In this document: positions 33,698 to 36,235 of the stretch, piece after piece
How positions within the stretch are numbered: the first letter of the stretch is position 1
Layout: each line of letters starts with the position of its first letter
Assembly: GCA_047974375.1 (NCBI GenBank)
Contig: JBKECF010000001.1
Location: 1-36,235, forward strand
DNA from: JBKECF01 sp047974375
Lineage (GTDB): Bacteria; Bacillota; Clostridia; Lachnospirales; CAMZNU01
Direction of reading: 5' to 3'
DNA: 36,235 nt
Position numbers and translations under genes: made by a program
The notes under the pieces: generated by a model
The model's database searches: none
What the model saw: only the letters and a program-made list of their open reading frames with translations
Told to the model about the DNA's origin: nothing

Positions 33698-34998
33698 AAA
33701 AAACTAAAAAACACTTACATATTTATATAATACTTTCCATGGCGAGCTTATTAATTTTTATTTTAGGTGGTTTATATGGTTTGTTTTGGTATTCGACCTA
33801 TGTAAGGGAAATTATGGCTTTAAACAATATAATTTTTACCAACAGCCAAAATGACCAGTCTTATGAAACTGTTTATAGTCTAAGCCTAACGGAGGTGATG
33901 CCCCCAGCTTTTACAGAGCCCCAAAAAAAACCAGTACCATTTTTAGGAAATATATTTAATAACGATAAAAATAAGGGTAAACAGCCGTTTTTTTATTTTA
34001 CAATTGATGAAAATAGAGAACTTGTTAGTTATAACGCCTTTGCCTTTTTAAATTCACCAGGCCCGAAGGATAGTGTTAATAAATTTATTTCATCTATAAA
34101 AGATAGCTCAGGTTCTATAACAATAGATAACTCTCACTATAGGTACAAAAGTGTAGTAGAAAATAATTTAACTTCCTATGCTGTTTTGGATACAACATTG
34201 TCCAACAGTTCCCTAAGTAATATTTTAGGTGTCGGTATTTTTATTTTTATTGTAAGTTTATTTTATATAGGAGTACTTTCCTTTAAACTTATAGAAAAAA
34301 CTATGTATCCTTTAAAATTGTCTATTGATAACCAAAAACGATTTTCTTCCGATGCCTCTCACGAGCTGCGTACACCACTAGCTGCTATTCGCAGTAACTT
34401 AGATATACTAATTCAGTATGGAAATGAATTATCAAAAGATGAGAGTAATGGATTCATAAAAAACATAAATGATGAAATTGATAGAATGGCTAAATTAACA
34501 AGTGACTTACTAGCTGTATCCCGAGAAGGAGAAATTAATGAATCTTATGAGAATTTTTCGACGCGATGCATATTTGAAGCATTAAATTTTATTTATGCAC
34601 CTTTAGAGGCGAAGGAAAATTTAAAAATAATATATGATATAGTTGAGTTTGATATATATGGCAATATAGATGATTTCAAACAACTCCTAATTATTTTTAT
34701 AGATAATGCCATTAAATATAATCGAGGGGAGAAAATAATAAATATTAATGTCTATAAACATGATAAAAATTTTTTTATTAAAATAAAAGACAATGGTATT
34801 GGCATAGCTAAGGGAGAACAAGAAAAAATATTTGAACGCTTCTATAGAAATGACAAAGCTCGTTCCAACAATCAAGGTTTTGGCTTAGGTCTTTCCATTG
34901 GTAAAAATATAATTAATAAATATAATGGCAATATAAAAGTTAATAGCGAAGAAAATAAGTTCACTGAATTCAAAATAATTTTTCCTATTAGCTTGTAA
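33691..34998 (+). CDS. Two-component sensor histidine kinase (HisKA type)
   Basis: Protein of 435 residues. Membrane segments at about 12-35 and 178-200 enclose an extracytoplasmic sensor region of about 140 residues. A short linker, without a clear HAMP domain, leads to the H-box RFSSDASHELRTPLAAIRS with His224. The ATPase domain follows with the N-box IDNAIKYN, G1 DNGIGIAKGEQEKIFERFYR and G2 GFGLGLSI. Domain order and length match the OmpR-partner kinases. Its start overlaps the end of the response regulator gene with a GAGGT ribosome binding site. Signal unknown. Confidence 0.95.
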   Translation: MLEKTKKHLHIYIILSMASLLIFILGGLYGLFWYSTYVREIMALNNIIFTNSQNDQSYETVYSLSLTEVMPPAFTEPQKKPVPFLGNIFNNDKNKGKQPFFYFTIDENRELVSYNAFAFLNSPGPKDSVNKFISSIKDSSGSITIDNSHYRYKSVVENNLTSYAVLDTTLSNSSLSNILGVGIFIFIVSLFYIGVLSFKLIEKTMYPLKLSIDNQKRFSSDASHELRTPLAAIRSNLDILIQYGNELSKDESNGFIKNINDEIDRMAKLTSDLLAVSREGEINESYENFSTRCIFEALNFIYAPLEAKENLKIIYDIVEFDIYGNIDDFKQLLIIFIDNAIKYNRGEKIININVYKHDKNFFIKIKDNGIGIAKGEQEKIFERFYRNDKARSNNQGFGLGLSIGKNIINKYNGNIKVNSEENKFTEFKIIFPISL

Positions 34999-35009
34999 AA
35001 ATATTAAAA

Positions 35010-35038
35010 TTGACCTATGTTCTTTTCTTAACTATAAT
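35010..35038 (+). promoter_or_regulatory. Promoter placed so that the transcript would start at the ATG
   Basis: TTGACC (35010-35015), a 17-bp spacer, then TATAAT (35033-35038). The predicted start (6-8 bp past the -10) falls on or beside the ATG at 35045, and there is no Shine-Dalgarno sequence in the six bases between. Confidence 0.7.
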
Positions 35039-35044
35039 AATTTT

Positions 35045-35755
35045 ATGATTAAAAAAATATATTTAAATGACCAAGTAATAACTTATAATTTAACACGAAA
35101 AAAAGTAAAAAATATTAATTTAAGAATAAGGCAAGATGGTACAATAATGGTTTCGGCTAACACAGCGGTGAAAATAACAACAATAGAAGGGTTTATAAAA
35201 GAAAATAGTGACTTTATATTAAAGTCTTTAGAAGAAATAATAAAAAATAGTAAAAATAATTTAGCTTTAAAAAAACAATATATAAATGGGGATACACTAA
35301 AATTACTAGGAGAAGATTACAAGCTTAAAATAATTTATAGTAAGGAAAATAATGTAATGCTTAAAAATAGTTTTATAAACCTTTATTTAGTAGAAGATAT
35401 ATTCGAAATCAAAGAACAACTAATAAGTGATTGGTACAAAAAAGAGGCAAAAAAATATTTAAATAGAATTCTTAAATATATGTATGAAAAAGTTGAACCC
35501 TTAGGCGTACCCATGCCAAAAGTAACCGTAAGAAATGTTAAAACAATATGGGGTTCCTGCAATAAATATAAATGTAAAGTAACCTTAAATACTAAATTAG
35601 TACAAGCGCCATTACAATGTATAGAATACGTAGCGTTGCATGAACTTGTGCACTTAATTCACCCAAATCATAGTAAAGATTTTTATACCGAATTAGAATC
35701 ATTAATGCCAAACTGGAAATCTAGAAAAGATGAACTTAGGGATTTCTTTAAGTAA
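35045..35755 (+). CDS. YgjP-like zinc metallopeptidase domain protein
   Basis: Protein of 236 residues of the YgjP/DUF45 (M48-related) family. The N-terminus, with INLRIRQDGTIMVSAN, matches the family's start, so the ATG at 35045 is well supported. The conserved VRNVKTIWGSCN (162-173) precedes the zinc site HELVHLIHPNH (His199, Glu200, His203, His209), all intact. No signal peptide, so cytosolic. Cellular substrate of the family is poorly known; some members sit with restriction enzymes, but that is not the context here. The preceding promoter ends 6 bp before the ATG and no ribosome binding site is visible, so the mRNA is probably leaderless. Confidence 0.92.
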   Translation: MIKKIYLNDQVITYNLTRKKVKNINLRIRQDGTIMVSANTAVKITTIEGFIKENSDFILKSLEEIIKNSKNNLALKKQYINGDTLKLLGEDYKLKIIYSKENNVMLKNSFINLYLVEDIFEIKEQLISDWYKKEAKKYLNRILKYMYEKVEPLGVPMPKVTVRNVKTIWGSCNKYKCKVTLNTKLVQAPLQCIEYVALHELVHLIHPNHSKDFYTELESLMPNWKSRKDELRDFFK

Positions 35756-35760
35756 AATTT

Positions 35761-35799
35761 AAAAAAGACTGTAGTTGAATTGAACTGGGGTCTTTTTTT
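35761..35799 (+). terminator. Terminator after the metallopeptidase gene
   Basis: Stem built from AAAAAAGAC (35761-35769) and GTCTTTTTT with imperfect inner pairing (AGTT/AACT), ending in a run of seven T. Confidence 0.75.
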
Positions 35800-35822
35800 A
35801 TAAGCATTTTTTCTAAATATTC

Positions 35823-35851
35823 TTGACATACGAAAATATATTCTATATAAT
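35823..35851 (+). promoter_or_regulatory. Consensus promoter of the Y-family polymerase gene
   Basis: TTGACA (35823-35828), a 17-bp spacer, then TATAAT (35846-35851): a perfect sigma-A consensus, 33 bp before the start codon. A promoter this strong would normally need repression. Confidence 0.85.
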
Positions 35852-35853
35852 TA

Positions 35854-35865
35854 GAAAAAACGTTC
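35854..35865 (+). promoter_or_regulatory. LexA/DinR-like SOS box
   Basis: GAAAAAACGTTC matches the Gram-positive LexA consensus GAAC-N4-GTTC at seven of eight defined positions. It covers the expected transcription start (about 35858) of the polymerase gene. A weaker half-matching GAAAATATATTC (35832-35843) lies in the promoter spacer. Confidence 0.55.
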
Positions 35866-35883
35866 TGGAAAAGAGGTGAACTA

Positions 35884-36235
35884 ATGCATAACTACGATAA
35901 ACTAATACTTCATGTAGATGTAAATAGTGCATATTTATCTTGGGAAGCTGTAGACTTACTATCTAAAGGAGCAAAAGAGGACATAAGAACTATACCCTGT
36001 GTTGTGGGTGGTAGCGTAGAAAAAAGAAGCGGAATAGTTTTGGCTAAAAGTACGCCTTGTAAAAAGTATGGCATAGAAACTGGGGAAACTTTATATCAGG
36101 CAATGCGGAAATGCCCAACATTAAAGTCTGTTCCGCCACACTATGAGTTATATAAAAAAAATAGCCAGGCTATGAATGATATTTTACGCACATATACAGA
36201 TATAGTGCAAAAATATTCTATAGATGAATCTTTTT
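35884..36235 (+). CDS. Y-family DNA polymerase (DinB/UmuC type), partial
   Basis: N-terminal 117 residues, cut by the right window edge. ATG at 35884 with AGAGGTG at 35872-35878. The palm motif ILHVDVNSAYLSWEAV carries the first catalytic Asp and the steric-gate region; it differs from the DinB form (HxDxNxFYASVE) in having A-Y-L-S-W. It continues CVVGGSVEKRSGIVLAKS, KKYGIETGETLYQAMRKCP and ends in YSIDESF, the second catalytic block (D-E). Translesion synthesis is the known role of the family. A LexA-like box over the start site supports SOS control. Confidence 0.93.
   Translation, partial: MHNYDKLILHVDVNSAYLSWEAVDLLSKGAKEDIRTIPCVVGGSVEKRSGIVLAKSTPCKKYGIETGETLYQAMRKCPTLKSVPPHYELYKKNSQAMNDILRTYTDIVQKYSIDESF

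Noticed and set aside
1411..35700. Many open frames of 60-140 codons on the strand opposite rpoB, rpoC, aroC, hydA, hydB and the large DUF6240-like gene.
   Set aside because: They lie wholly inside well-supported genes, lack ribosome binding sites and show low-complexity composition expected from antisense reading of AT-rich genes.
1..36235. CRISPR arrays, tRNA or rRNA genes, toxin-antitoxin or known defence operons.
   Set aside because: No direct-repeat arrays, tRNA-like cloverleafs, rRNA stretches or recognised defence domains were seen; the only nuclease is the IS607 TnpB.

Overview
The window looks like chromosome from a low-GC, anaerobic, Gram-positive Clostridia-type bacterium, probably near the Lachnospiraceae. 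The reasons are the AT-rich base use, AGGAGG-type ribosome binding sites, Gram-positive consensus promoters, an [FeFe] hydrogenase operon, a YesM-type sensor kinase next to glycoside hydrolases, an RpoB with a long acidic tail, and a large protein resembling the Lachnospiraceae DUF6240 type. I could not run any database search, so names rest on motifs and remembered family patterns.

Layout. (1) 1-8690, minus strand: a carbohydrate-use cluster with a GH43 enzyme, a nucleoside-hydrolase-fold protein, a GH88 unsaturated glucuronyl hydrolase and a GH42-like enzyme. A terminator follows, then a YesM-like histidine kinase cut by the window edge. The upstream end of the cluster is a decayed lyase-like gene. 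(2) 8700-11950: mobile DNA. A 5'-truncated IS30-family transposase gene is split by an intact IS607-family element carrying a serine recombinase, TnpB and a probable guide RNA. The two transposase halves rejoin at a GG dinucleotide. (3) 11953-15605, minus: hydCBA, an NAD-linked [FeFe] hydrogenase whose HydB is a short form. (4) 15747-21016, plus: a six-gene shikimate operon (aroE-aroK fusion, aroQ, aroB, aroC, chorismate mutase, aroF). It follows a consensus promoter, a Phe-rich 21-residue leader peptide and an intrinsic terminator, which is the layout of ribosome-mediated attenuation. (5) 21073-21492, minus: a small secreted protein. (6) 21701-29707, plus: rpoB and rpoC as a two-gene unit, without the ribosomal protein genes that usually surround them. 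(7) 29712-32767, minus: a large DUF6240-like, possibly flagellum-linked protein and a 39-residue partner. (8) 33017-34998, plus: an OmpR/HisKA two-component pair. (9) 35010-35755: a YgjP-like metallopeptidase that appears to be leaderless. (10) 35823 to the end: a Y-family DNA polymerase with a LexA-like box, cut by the window edge.

How the genes work together. The sugar cluster is probably controlled by the YesM-type kinase and acts on uronic-acid-containing oligosaccharides. The hydrogenase disposes of NADH electrons as H2. The aro operon makes chorismate from PEP and erythrose-4-phosphate, except for the EPSP synthase step (aroA), which must lie elsewhere. It appears to be tuned by charged tRNA-Phe through the leader, and perhaps also by feedback on its DAHP synthase.

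Strongest points for follow-up: the Phe-rich aro attenuator; Asn at the RpoB position equivalent to E. coli His526, which predicts intrinsic rifamycin resistance; the exactly reconstructable IS607-in-IS30 nest with its self-encoded TnpB guide; the leaderless ygjP-type gene; and an unexplained 18-bp-stem hairpin at 32892-32940. I did not find a clearly new defence or other multi-gene system.
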